64,000 nucleotides of DNA from assembly GCA_002499445.1 (NCBI GenBank), contig DALS01000056.1:1-64000 (forward strand), given 5' to 3'. Below, in pieces: positions 9,081 through 16,154 of this stretch. The notes beneath the pieces are model-generated. The model saw only the letters and a list, made by a program, of their open reading frames with translations, was not told where the DNA came from and ran no database searches. This stretch comes from Methanosarcina sp. UBA293 (lineage in GTDB: Archaea; Halobacteriota; Methanosarcinia; Methanosarcinales; Methanosarcinaceae). How positions within the stretch are numbered: position 1 is the stretch's first letter; each line of letters opens with the position of its first letter. Both the position numbers and the translations under genes were made by a program.

Positions 9081-10175
9081 GTTTATTGCAGCATTTACAT
9101 CCCTATCATGCAATGTATTACATTCGGGACATTCCCATTCCCTATCTTTTAAGGTTAGATTAGAATTATGGAATCCACAAACATGGCATATTTTAGTTGA
9201 TGGCTCAAACTGCCCTATTCTAAGAACTGTTCTCCCAAACCATTCAGCTTTATACTCTAATTTTGTTACAAAACTACTCCACGAAGCATCGGAAATAGAT
9301 TGAGCCAGACAATGATTTTTTACCATACTTTTAACATTCAGAGTTTCCAGTGCTACAGCTTGGTTCTCGCTAATCAGTCTAAAAGAGAGTTGATGTTGGA
9401 AATTATTTCTCTGATTGTTAATTTTCTCATGCAAAACTGACAATCGGTGTCTTGCTTTATCCCTGTTCTTTGATCCTTTCGGTTTTCTTGAAACTCTTTT
9501 CTGAAGAATTTTAAGTCTTTGAAGTGAGTTTTTCAGGTATTTAGGGTTCTCTATTTTTTCACCCGTAGAAAGGACAGCAAAGTCTTTGATACCTATATCT
9601 ATTCCTATTGTTGTTGATTTTGTGAATTCTTGTTTCTTCGGTGTTTCTTCATTGCATTCAACAAGAACACTAATGAAATATTTTCCTGTAGAAGTTTTTG
9701 AAATGGTTGCTACTCGCAGATCTCCCTCAAATTTTCTATGAAGAACAGCTTTAATTTCACCGATTTTTGGAAGCTTAACGGTATTATTTTCAAAGTTCAC
9801 AGAATAGTGTTGAGGCACAGGAAAAGACTGTATAGGATTCTTTTTTGATTTGAACTTAGGGAATCCACTTTTCTCTCTGAAAAATCTGGTGAAAGCAGAT
9901 TCCAGGTTTCTTGTCATTCCTTGAAGTGATTGAGAATTTACTTCTTTTAACCAGTTATGTTCTTTTTTCAAAACTGTAAGTTGTTTGTTAAGATCGAATT
10001 GTGAAAGTGATTTTCCTGTTTGTTCATAGGTCTTTATCTTTTGTTCTAAAGCCCAATTATAGACATACCTGCAACTACCTATATGCTGTTCAAACATAGC
10101 TATTTGAGAAGTCGTAGGGTTGAGTCTGAATTTATAGGCTTTTAACATACCATTGTATTCACGTCTTACAAACAT
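9036..10175 (-). CDS. tnpB: TnpB, RNA-guided nuclease of IS200/IS605-type element
   Basis: This 379-aa protein looks intact. The N-terminal OrfB helix-turn-helix region (YKFRLNPTTSQIAMFEQHIG) is followed by a RuvC-like nuclease with GIDIGIKDFAVLS (Asp193), ALETLNVKSM (Glu277) and HDRDVNAAINI (Asp357/Asp359). A zinc finger with Cys330, Cys333, Cys349 and Cys352 sits between RuvC II and III. TnpB proteins are omega-RNA-guided DNA nucleases, ancestors of Cas12, that help retain the element. Most homologues begin at the internal Met (MLKAYKFRLNP), here ATG at 10148, so the first nine residues may not be translated. No tnpA partner is present. Confidence 0.93.
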   Translation of the reverse strand: MFVRREYNGMLKAYKFRLNPTTSQIAMFEQHIGSCRYVYNWALEQKIKTYEQTGKSLSQFDLNKQLTVLKKEHNWLKEVNSQSLQGMTRNLESAFTRFFREKSGFPKFKSKKNPIQSFPVPQHYSVNFENNTVKLPKIGEIKAVLHRKFEGDLRVATISKTSTGKYFISVLVECNEETPKKQEFTKSTTIGIDIGIKDFAVLSTGEKIENPKYLKNSLQRLKILQKRVSRKPKGSKNRDKARHRLSVLHEKINNQRNNFQHQLSFRLISENQAVALETLNVKSMVKNHCLAQSISDASWSSFVTKLEYKAEWFGRTVLRIGQFEPSTKICHVCGFHNSNLTLKDREWECPECNTLHDRDVNAAINIKKFALQDQNLITI

Positions 10176-10275
10176 AAGTATCTTTCTGTAAACTAGTTAT
10201 GTTGAGGTTGACTGCTACCATTCCCTCCCTGTTCGCTTCGCTCCTGAGGAAGGGGTCTTCCCGCCTTATGAGATA

Positions 10276-10582
10276 AAGTTTTGAAAAAACTCTAGCCTTG
10301 TAGGTTCTTGAGATAAAATTAAACTTATATGTATTGACTATCCATTATTTACTGATTATACGCTATGTGTTTTAAGAAAGAGAGATTTCCATAAAAAGTC
10401 TTTGACAGTCATGTTAAATTAAATTCGGCTAAAAAGATTAAGGTTTTTTACTTGTTCCATTTATGACAGATTTTAACCACGAGAGGCCAGAAAAAGTTAT
10501 AAGAATCCCTGAATCAGGGAATCTAAGAAAATAACTTTATCACTCAGTATTTTTCCAGTGTCTTACCTTTTCCTTTTCGATC
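10276..10582. other. intergenic, no gene seen
   Basis: About 300 bp between the TnpB element and the 3' end of the LEA-like gene. The only structure noticed is a palindrome TCCCTGAATCAGGGA near 10506-10522, possibly part of the transcript end of the LEA-like gene. Confidence 0.4.
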
Positions 10583-11119
10583 TTATTGTTTACTCTCGGG
10601 GCTCATCTTCTGTGCAGTCTTTCTAACTTCTTCTATGAGCTTATCTGTACTCTCCCTGATACTCTTTATAAGATCATCTACATTCTGCTGACCAGTTTGG
10701 CTTGCCTGTTCTGCAGTCTTTTTGGCTTGTTCTCCAGTTTCCTCAGCACCTTCTTTAACCTGTCCTGTAGTCTCCTCGGCTTTACCTTTTGCCTGCTCTC
10801 TAATCTGCTGTATCTGTTCCCTAAGTTTTTCTGCAGTTTGCGTGAGATTATCTGCTAGGTCCCCTAGAGTATTTCCGAGATCTTCTAAAGCTCCCTGTAA
10901 TGTCTGCCCTAGAGTCTCTGTGGTTCCTTCTACAGTCTTTCCGAGACCTTCTGTTGTTTTGCCTACTGTCTTCCCTACACCTTCGGTGACACCCCCCACA
11001 GTCTCTCCGAGACCACCTGTAACGCCTTCTAAAGTCTTCCCAAGGCCCTGCTCCTTGCCTTCCTCAGTCTTACCTTCAGCTTGTCCAGACTTACCTGCTT
11101 TCTGACCCTGCGCACTCAT
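10583..11119 (-). CDS. LEA-like hydrophilic repeat protein, 178 aa
   Basis: A very hydrophilic Gly/Thr/Glu/Lys-rich protein. Residues about 25-85 are imperfect 7- to 11-residue repeats of the type TEGLGKTVEGTTETLGQTLQ. Residues 90-178 form a charged amphipathic helix with AKGKAEETTGQVKEGAEETG-like repeats, resembling group 3 late-embryogenesis-abundant or apolipoprotein-like proteins. It has no signal peptide or membrane segment. The start ATG has a GGAGGAATATC site. A protective or stabilising role is plausible by analogy only. It shares its promoter type and leader with the neighbouring 191-aa repeat protein. Confidence 0.7.
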   Translation of the reverse strand: MSAQGQKAGKSGQAEGKTEEGKEQGLGKTLEGVTGGLGETVGGVTEGVGKTVGKTTEGLGKTVEGTTETLGQTLQGALEDLGNTLGDLADNLTQTAEKLREQIQQIREQAKGKAEETTGQVKEGAEETGEQAKKTAEQASQTGQQNVDDLIKSIRESTDKLIEEVRKTAQKMSPESKQ

Positions 11120-11204
11120 GATATTCCTCCTTTTCCAACGCCTCTTATCGATCTTGGAGATAATTACAATTTCTCCCTGACCTGTTATATATGTCCTCTC
11201 GTGT

Positions 11205-11300
11205 TTACCTTTCCTTACTTGTTTTACCCTTTACAGTATTCTTGAATTTCTCCGCAGTATCTCCAGTTATATCCATCAGTTTGCAAAGCTCACTTCTCAC
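11205..11300 (-). CDS. possible 31-aa leader ORF
   Basis: Inside the inferred leader of the LEA-like gene a small frame runs from GTG-11300 (or ATG-11276, 23 aa) to TAA at 11205. It encodes LCKLMDITGDTAEKFKNTVK followed by GKTSKER. There is no strong ribosome-binding site. It could be a real small protein or a decayed remnant; support is weak. Confidence 0.25.
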   Translation of the reverse strand: MRSELCKLMDITGDTAEKFKNTVKGKTSKER

Positions 11301-11348
11301 TTAGCTTTAAGTTTTTATGATACCCCCTTTTTAGAGATTCTTTTTAGC

Positions 11349-11375
11349 CCTGGAGAATAATCACAGCTATACACC
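11349..11375 (-). promoter_or_regulatory. conserved leader segment, copy B
   Basis: A 27-nt segment (plus strand CCTGGAGAATAATCACAGCTA...) is nearly identical to 12874-12900 upstream of the next repeat-protein gene. It lies between the shared promoter and the coding region, so it would be transcribed as leader RNA. Confidence 0.45.
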
Positions 11376-11451
11376 GTTTAAGTGAACATGAACCGAAGAT
11401 GATACCGAATTATCGGCGTAGTTAGCCGTGATGCCCCCACTCATACTACTT

Positions 11452-11475
11452 TATATTAGTACCATTATAATAATG
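11452..11475 (-). promoter_or_regulatory. shared stress-type promoter, copy B
   Basis: The minus strand has ATTATTATAAT (11474-11464), then a TATA-like ACTAATATAAAGTAG, as in copies A and C. It lies about 345 nt upstream of the LEA-like ATG, implying a leader of about 300 nt. Confidence 0.5.
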
Positions 11476-11499
11476 AATTACTTTTTCTTAAAACCTTCC

Positions 11500-11938
11500 C
11501 TAATAAGGTTTTTGATGAAGAGAGCTTGAGTATCAAAAGAAGGAGGGATGCCTTGAAAGCAAATTGTCATTCATAAATGAGATATATTATTCTGTTTTCA
11601 GATCTCACATTATCCAGCACCGTCCTGTTTAGAGTAAGCAGCATAATTTTCAAAATAATTTAGGACTGGATAAAGGCGAATGAAAGAGGCTTTTGTTACA
11701 TGTTTTTATTACTGACTCTTATCGACTTAATTGCCTGATCTATTCCTGTATCCTGCTTTTCTTCCCTTTAGTTCCAGATTCAGCTCCCTAATTGGAAATC
11801 TAACCCCTGTGCAGACTCAGTGGCTTCTAAGTTATACCACCTGCAATTTCCTCTAGATTGCTTACGAAAGTGCATACAGCCTTTTAATAACTTTTACATT
11901 GTCTTAGAAACCCTTGAGCAGCCTCATTGAGTGTTATG
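11500..11938. other. intergenic, no gene seen
   Basis: About 440 bp upstream of the shared promoter copy B, without an ORF of interest or clear RNA gene. Confidence 0.4.
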
Positions 11939-12071
11939 ATGAGCTATCCCAAAACAAGTTTTATTTCTCAAGCCAACAAGAATCTCAAAACAATTTTCGT
12001 AATCGAAAACTCAACTGGTTATTGAGATTTAAGATTCGGAGACTCGTTTTTGAGTTTTGGGATCAGCTCAT
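11939..12071. mobile_element. candidate MITE (about 133 bp)
   Basis: The segment begins ATGAGCTATCCCAAAAC and ends GTTTTGGGATCAGCTCAT. These are imperfect terminal inverted repeats of about 18 bp (one single-base indel). No coding capacity lies between. A target-site duplication is not clear, so the exact ends are uncertain. The ends resemble those of an insertion sequence, but I cannot name the family. Confidence 0.5.
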
Positions 12072-12156
12072 GAGATAACTTATAAGGTCTCCGAAGTTTT
12101 GAAAATCTAACCTATTTTTTTGATGAGCTGACCTATAAGGCTTCTTATCCCTTTGC

Positions 12157-12732
12157 TCATGTACCAGATTCTCGGTAATTTGCAATTCTGGTGAGCTGGT
12201 CTATAAGGTCTTTAGTTAGCTGATTCATAAGGTCTTTTATAATGCTGGCGAGTCTATCTATAAGGATCATGGTGAGCCGATCAATAAGGTTTTCTACATT
12301 GTTGGTGAGCTGATCTGTAAGGCCTGCTGCAGTTTTGGTAAGCTGATCTATAAGGCGTTTGGTGAGTTTATCTATAAGGCCGCTTACAGTATTGGCGAAC
12401 TTATCTATAATGGGTTTGGTGAGCGGATCTATACGGTCACTTACAGTTTTGTTGAGCTGGTCTGTAAACGACTTGGTAAGCTGATCTATAATGCCTCCTG
12501 CATTTTTGGTGAGCCCACTTACTACGATATTTGAAATGCCTCCTCCTAAGGAACTACCTAAACCCATAGTTTCCTCTGTAAAATTACTTGCAGCTCTTTC
12601 TAGATTTCTCTCGAGACTCTCTTCAGCCTCCTTGATAGCTTCTCCAATACCTGCAAGACCCCTTGGGCGAGTTCTTGGAGTCCGCCTGATACCCCTTACA
12701 CGACCTTCTGGAAGCTTAGCAATACCCTTCAT
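12157..12732 (-). CDS. LIDQLTK-repeat amphipathic protein, 191 aa
   Basis: After a basic N-terminus (LPEGRVRGIRRTPRTRPRGL) and a Glu-rich helix, residues from about 60 onward consist of 11- to 16-residue repeats around LIDQLTK/LIDRLTM (for example LTKPIIDKFANTVSGLIDKL). The repeats are visible in the DNA as recurrent GTGAGCTGATCTATAAGGC-like blocks. The pattern predicts one long amphipathic helix or coiled coil. I choose ATG-12732 because it has a CGGGGG site; an upstream TTG at 12753 is in frame but less likely. No family is recognised. The promoter is shared with the LEA-like and CsbD-like genes, suggesting a stress-related or surface-associating role, which is inference. Confidence 0.6.
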   Translation of the reverse strand: MKGIAKLPEGRVRGIRRTPRTRPRGLAGIGEAIKEAEESLERNLERAASNFTEETMGLGSSLGGGISNIVVSGLTKNAGGIIDQLTKSFTDQLNKTVSDRIDPLTKPIIDKFANTVSGLIDKLTKRLIDQLTKTAAGLTDQLTNNVENLIDRLTMILIDRLASIIKDLMNQLTKDLIDQLTRIANYRESGT

Positions 12733-12749
12733 GGTACCCCCGAATATTT

Positions 12750-12842
12750 TCAATATGCTTTAAGGCATCCCTGACCTGTAGTCTTCCTGGGTTTACTTTT
12801 CGTTCTACTAGGTTTATTTTTTGCCTGGTTCTGAACAGTCAT
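12750..12842 (-). CDS. 30-aa basic leader peptide ORF
   Basis: ATG-12842 has a strong GGGGAGTACA ribosome-binding site, matching the GGGGGAGTATA site of the CsbD-like gene. The ORF encodes a Lys/Arg-rich peptide (MTVQNQAKNKPSRTKSKPRK then TTGQGCLKAY) and stops at 12750, 18 nt before the ATG of the repeat protein. It could be a real small protein or a translated leader coupling the downstream gene. The same leader position upstream of the LEA-like gene has GGGGGTATC followed by ATA instead of ATG. Confidence 0.45.
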   Translation of the reverse strand: MTVQNQAKNKPSRTKSKPRKTTGQGCLKAY

Positions 12843-12873
12843 TGTACTCCCCTGTTCCAAAGTTTAATTTTAA

Positions 12874-12900
12874 CCTGGAGAACGATCACAGCTATGCGCC
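12874..12900 (-). promoter_or_regulatory. conserved leader segment, copy C
   Basis: Near-identical to 11349-11375 (CCTGGAGAACGATCACAGCTA... on the plus strand). Conservation of both promoter and leader between two otherwise different genes points to a shared regulatory unit or a duplicated upstream region. Confidence 0.45.
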
Positions 12901-12970
12901 CTCGAATGATTATAAATAAAGTCTCTCAAAATAATTGACACTAATAGCCACGATACCCGCAATCATATTG

Positions 12971-12997
12971 CTATATAATAACAATATTATAATAATG
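12971..12997 (-). promoter_or_regulatory. shared stress-type promoter, copy C
   Basis: The minus strand has ATTATTATAAT (12996-12986), then a TATA-like GTTATTATATAG. It lies about 145 nt before the 30-aa ORF and 255 nt before the repeat protein. Confidence 0.5.
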
Positions 12998-13113
12998 AGT
13001 TATATAATGATTGCTTTTCATAAAACCTTCTATAAAAATGGTTTTTAAGAAAGAGAGTTACCTGTGAATGTTTTTGAGATGTAGATGTCAGTATTGTAGC
13101 TGCTATATAGGAG

Positions 13114-13253
13114 ACATGGCTGAAAAATATAAATAGCCAGAGATAAAACAGATGGCTAAAAAACATAATAGCCAGAGGTAAACAGATGGCTAAAAAATAT
13201 AAATAGCCAGAGATAAAACAGATGGCTAAAAAACATAATAGTCAGAGGTAAAC
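13114..13253. repeat. tandem array of four hairpin units
   Basis: Four consecutive units of 34-36 bp alternate in two versions, so the higher-order period is 70 bp. Each unit contains TGGCTA...TAGCCA (first copy TGGCTG, last copy TAGTCA), a small inverted repeat around an AT-rich loop, followed by GAG(A/G)TAAA(A)CAGA. There are no unique spacers, so it is not a CRISPR array. Confidence 0.8.
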
Positions 13254-13398
13254 AGATTGAACTATATGCTGTCAGTTAACTATATGACGATTGTTACTTT
13301 GCCGTTGAGAAACTAATCCAAGATCCCAGGAAAAAAGCTCACTGAATCGAGAGCATCAGCAATAAACATACGAAACAGGAACGCCTATTGATCTGAAC

Positions 13399-13992
13399 TT
13401 ATTCCTTTCTTACAAGGTCGATAACTTCGATATCTTTCTCCAGGCTGGGAATTACATTGTGTTCGGCACCTATAAACAGGATTCCGGTTTCTCCACGTTT
13501 TAAGGTGCTGTTAATCCTGGAGGCTATATACTTGTCCCTTTCCTGCAACAACTCTTTTTTTCTAGTTTCATATCTCTGTTTTGCCTTTTCTCTATCATCT
13601 GAGGTCAAACTCTTATATATGTCCACCAGCAAGTTTTTCTCCTCAATCAGAAGCTCCGGGTTTTCAGTATCAATTATTTCAGCTTTACTTTCCACAAGTT
13701 TTTCTATAAGCCTGTAATTCTGACTTCCGCGTTTGGCAGTAGTATGTACAATTTTCATCCCCATTTCTCCGCCACACGGAAGTCCGTCCTGATAGATTTT
13801 TGTATGCTCAAAGTCAAGTTTAAGTCCAAAAACCTCTTTTTCAAGTTCATCCCAGAATTTCCGGATCAAGCTCTGAGTCTCTTCCCACTTATCTCTTCCT
13901 ATCTTGGAAATTACTTCTTCCTGAAGTTTTTCACTCAAAGATCCCATATCTGCTGAGGTATGCACAATCCTAATGTATACAAGTTTTCGCAT
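13399..13992 (-). CDS. conserved hypothetical protein, 197 aa
   Basis: A soluble protein beginning MRKLVYIRIVHTSADMGSLS, with a charged helical centre (about 105-160: DDREKAKQRYETRKKELLQE) and a C-terminal strand-rich end, GILFIGAEHNVIPSLEKDIE. I do not recognise a characterised family. The HTSADMGS and GAEHNV motifs look like conserved functional sites. It lies beside the gas-vesicle cluster but on the opposite strand and separate from the PadR gene. Confidence 0.6.
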   Translation of the reverse strand: MRKLVYIRIVHTSADMGSLSEKLQEEVISKIGRDKWEETQSLIRKFWDELEKEVFGLKLDFEHTKIYQDGLPCGGEMGMKIVHTTAKRGSQNYRLIEKLVESKAEIIDTENPELLIEEKNLLVDIYKSLTSDDREKAKQRYETRKKELLQERDKYIASRINSTLKRGETGILFIGAEHNVIPSLEKDIEVIDLVRKE

Positions 13993-14159
13993 AATCTCAC
14001 ACTAGATAAACAGATCGATTAATTGCATTAGTTTCCGACAGATTATATAATTCAATATTGCACAGATAAAACTCAGAGTGACCAAGGTAAAGCTCAGAGT
14101 TTCTTCAGTTTAATTCTCAAACATATTCCTAAACCGTGACGTAGCCTACAAAAGTCCCA

Positions 14160-14552
14160 TCATCGTCTCTTCTTATGGTTTAAATCTTCTTTTAAGGTGA
14201 TTAGTAAGTATTCCATTGATGAAACAAATTCATCCAGCATTAAATAAATCATCTGGCTTCCTTGTTCCGTTGGGACATATACCTTTGATCTCATATCACC
14301 TTTGGTAGTGCTTGCTTCGAGAATATTTTTTTCTTTTAGAGTATATAGAACTTGATAAACTGAGCTTTGATTAACAAATATCTGGTATTGCCTGAAAATC
14401 TCTTTTACAATATCCTGCCCGCACATTGGCTGTGTCTTTAAAATAGAAAGTACTATTATCTCGAGGTGTTTTTTAACTAGATTTTCAACACCGAATTCTT
14501 TTTGGATTTCAAAATTTGAGCCTCTAACAAGAGATCCTTGTCTTGAATGCAA
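14160..14552 (-). CDS. PadR-family transcriptional regulator
   Basis: This 130-aa protein has a winged-helix domain (HLEIIVLSILKTQPMCGQDI, VNQSSVYQVLYTLKEKNILE, then a wing SKVYVPTEQG) typical of PadR-type repressors, followed by a short dimerisation helix (YLMLDEFVSSMEYLLITLKE). Start is TTG at 14552 with GAGGGG 8 nt upstream. It is divergent from gvpA, sharing a 704-bp AT-rich region, so control of the gas-vesicle genes is a reasonable inference. Haloarchaeal gvp clusters use GvpD/GvpE instead, and neither is present here. Confidence 0.8.
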   Translation of the reverse strand: MHSRQGSLVRGSNFEIQKEFGVENLVKKHLEIIVLSILKTQPMCGQDIVKEIFRQYQIFVNQSSVYQVLYTLKEKNILEASTTKGDMRSKVYVPTEQGSQMIYLMLDEFVSSMEYLLITLKEDLNHKKRR

Positions 14553-15189
14553 CTATCTGTCCCCTCAGAACTTGGTGAAGTTATTGCATAATGGTTTTAT
14601 ATAACGTTCAATCGTTTTTATAATACTGAAATAATCGATTACTATCAATTTATTTAATCTGAAAAATAAATTTGTCTCAAGCTTGAAAAATTTAAGAGCT
14701 ATTAAGAGATATTATCCCTTTAAGAGCTATTATTTAAGAGCTATTATTTCCGATAATAATCTGCATTTATTAGCTCTGCTCATACTCATTATGTATCTAT
14801 TATTTTTTGTTCAGTGTTGATTTTTTAAGATAAATATAACTTAGAAATTATATAACATTATATGAAATAATATTTGTTTTAATTCTATTTCTATTATTGC
14901 AGAAATTAATATCTTCAATAGATAAAGAAAGCTAGAAATCAGTATCATTAAACTGCTTTTGAGTGACAAAGTAATTACATTTGTTTGAATATTTAGTACA
15001 ATTAAGATAATATAATTTAAAACAAATTTTGTAGCAAAAAAATGAATATCCTAAGTTACTTCAACTTCTGTCGCCCTAAAATATAAGGAAAAAACTAAGT
15101 CGTACAAATCTGAAGTTTATTTTTTGGGGGCTGTTTTCGTAATTGGATGGTAACTGGACGCATTCTCAGAGCAAAAAGTCCCCTTTTAT
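14553..15189. other. AT-rich divergent regulatory region
   Basis: The region between the PadR gene and the gvpA promoter holds no ORF. Short direct repeats of TTAAGAGCTATTA occur around 14692-14750. It is a likely site of regulator binding, but no operator can be assigned. Confidence 0.4.
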
Positions 15190-15202
15190 TCAATATATAA
15201 AC
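15190..15202 (+). promoter_or_regulatory. likely gvpA promoter (TATA box)
   Basis: TCAATATATAAACTG is a strong TATA-box match about 60 nt upstream of the gvpA start. Initiation near 15225 would leave a short leader of about 30 nt. Confidence 0.6.
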
Positions 15203-15256
15203 TGTGATTTGTACAGCTTAAGCTGAAGTAAAAAAACACAGTGAGGGGGTGAAAGC

Positions 15257-15493
15257 TTGGTAAATAGTAGTCCTGATAGTTCCAGTCTTGTAGAAGTGCT
15301 GGATCTTATACTCGATAAAGGCGTAGTTGTAGATTTATGGGCTAGGGTTTCACTTGTTGGAATCGAGATACTTACAATTGAAGCTAGAGTGGTTATAGCA
15401 TCTGTAGACACATTCCTACACTATGCAGAAGAAATCACAAGGATTGAAAAAGCTGCAGAGGCGATCGAAGAAGCACAAAGAGTTAATGCATAA
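15257..15493 (+). CDS. gvpA: gas vesicle structural protein GvpA
   Basis: This 78-aa protein has the GvpA fold signature: LVEVLDLILDKGVVVDLWAR, then VSLVGIEILTIEARVVIASV and a terminal helix TFLHYAEEITRIEKAAEAIE. GvpA forms the ribbed gas-vesicle shell. The start is TTG at 15257 with a GAGGGGGTGA site. It is the first gene of the cluster and is followed by a strong hairpin at 15599, as expected if gvpA mRNA is made in excess over the assembly genes. Confidence 0.96.
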   Translation: MVNSSPDSSSLVEVLDLILDKGVVVDLWARVSLVGIEILTIEARVVIASVDTFLHYAEEITRIEKAAEAIEEAQRVNA

Positions 15494-15598
15494 GATGCAA
15501 GATCTGACTTTTTCTTCTTCGAGTTAATATCACAGATACAAATTTCAAAGATGATTCTTTAAAAGGGAAAATCATTAGGAGTGTGATCTCAGAACTAC

Positions 15599-15629
15599 CA
15601 TAAAACTCAAACTCAGTTTGAGTTTTATG
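15599..15629 (+). terminator. hairpin after gvpA (terminator or attenuator)
   Basis: CATAAAACTCAAA-CTCAG-TTTGAGTTTTATG is a perfect 13-bp stem with a 5-nt loop, followed by a T-rich stretch (TATTTTT). It lies between gvpA and gvpO. It probably limits read-through or stabilises the 3' end of the gvpA mRNA. Confidence 0.65.
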
Positions 15630-15680
15630 TATTTTTGAGAATAACTATCTGAGAATTCATGCGTTTTTGGAAGGGATTGC

Positions 15681-15965
15681 ATGGAGGAAAAGAGTACAAT
15701 AGAAGAAGTCGGGGATAAAGCGCTTCATCAGATCGAACATCTTGTTAAGAAAAAAGCTGAGGGAGTTGTGGGTATATCCAGGGAAGGAGATAATTGGACA
15801 ATCCAGTTAGAAGTCCTGGAGAGAAAAGCAGTTCCCGATACACAGGACATACTTGGGATGTATGAAATGAAGCTTGATAACGATCTTAATGTTATGGAAT
15901 ACAGAAGAGTGAGACTGCGGCGTAGAGGAGTCATGGCAATAGAGGATGACTGTTATATTAACTAA
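15681..15965 (+). CDS. gvpO: gas vesicle protein GvpO
   Basis: This 94-aa protein matches the GvpO family: an N-terminal helix (EVGDKALHQIEHLVKKKAEG), VVGISREGDNWTIQLEVLER, and the end motif DILGMYEMKLDNDLNVMEYR then RVRLRRR. GvpO is essential for gas-vesicle formation in haloarchaea, though its exact role is unsettled. Start ATG has a GGAAGG site. It lies 190 bp after gvpA, beyond the hairpin. Confidence 0.93.
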   Translation: MEEKSTIEEVGDKALHQIEHLVKKKAEGVVGISREGDNWTIQLEVLERKAVPDTQDILGMYEMKLDNDLNVMEYRRVRLRRRGVMAIEDDCYIN

Positions 15966-16154
15966 TATACTAACTAATATGAAAGAATTATATTAACTAA
16001 TATGAAAGAATCCAAGGATAAATTGGCAAATGATTGTCCTTGATCCCATAACAAACGATCCAGAATCGAAATATTTGACACTATGGATATGAACACCTGA
16101 TAGCAGACAACTTAAAATGAGTTTCTGAAATCCACACCTTGGGGGGAATAAAAG

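Larger units (their letters stand above)
8915..10275 (-). mobile_element. IS200/IS605-type element carrying only tnpB
   Basis: The element is bounded by subterminal hairpins rather than terminal inverted repeats. The right end (8915-8957 here) ends in GGGCGGAGTAGTTCAC on the minus strand. The left end near 10200-10275 holds a GC-rich palindrome around GGAGCGAAGCGAACAGG. There is no tnpA, so it would need a transposase in trans. Exact ends are estimated from the typical TTCAC right end; the left boundary may be off by some bases. Confidence 0.75.

Noticed and set aside
13114..13253. Regular repeats that might suggest a CRISPR array
   Set aside because: The units abut with no unique spacers, and no cas genes are in the window.
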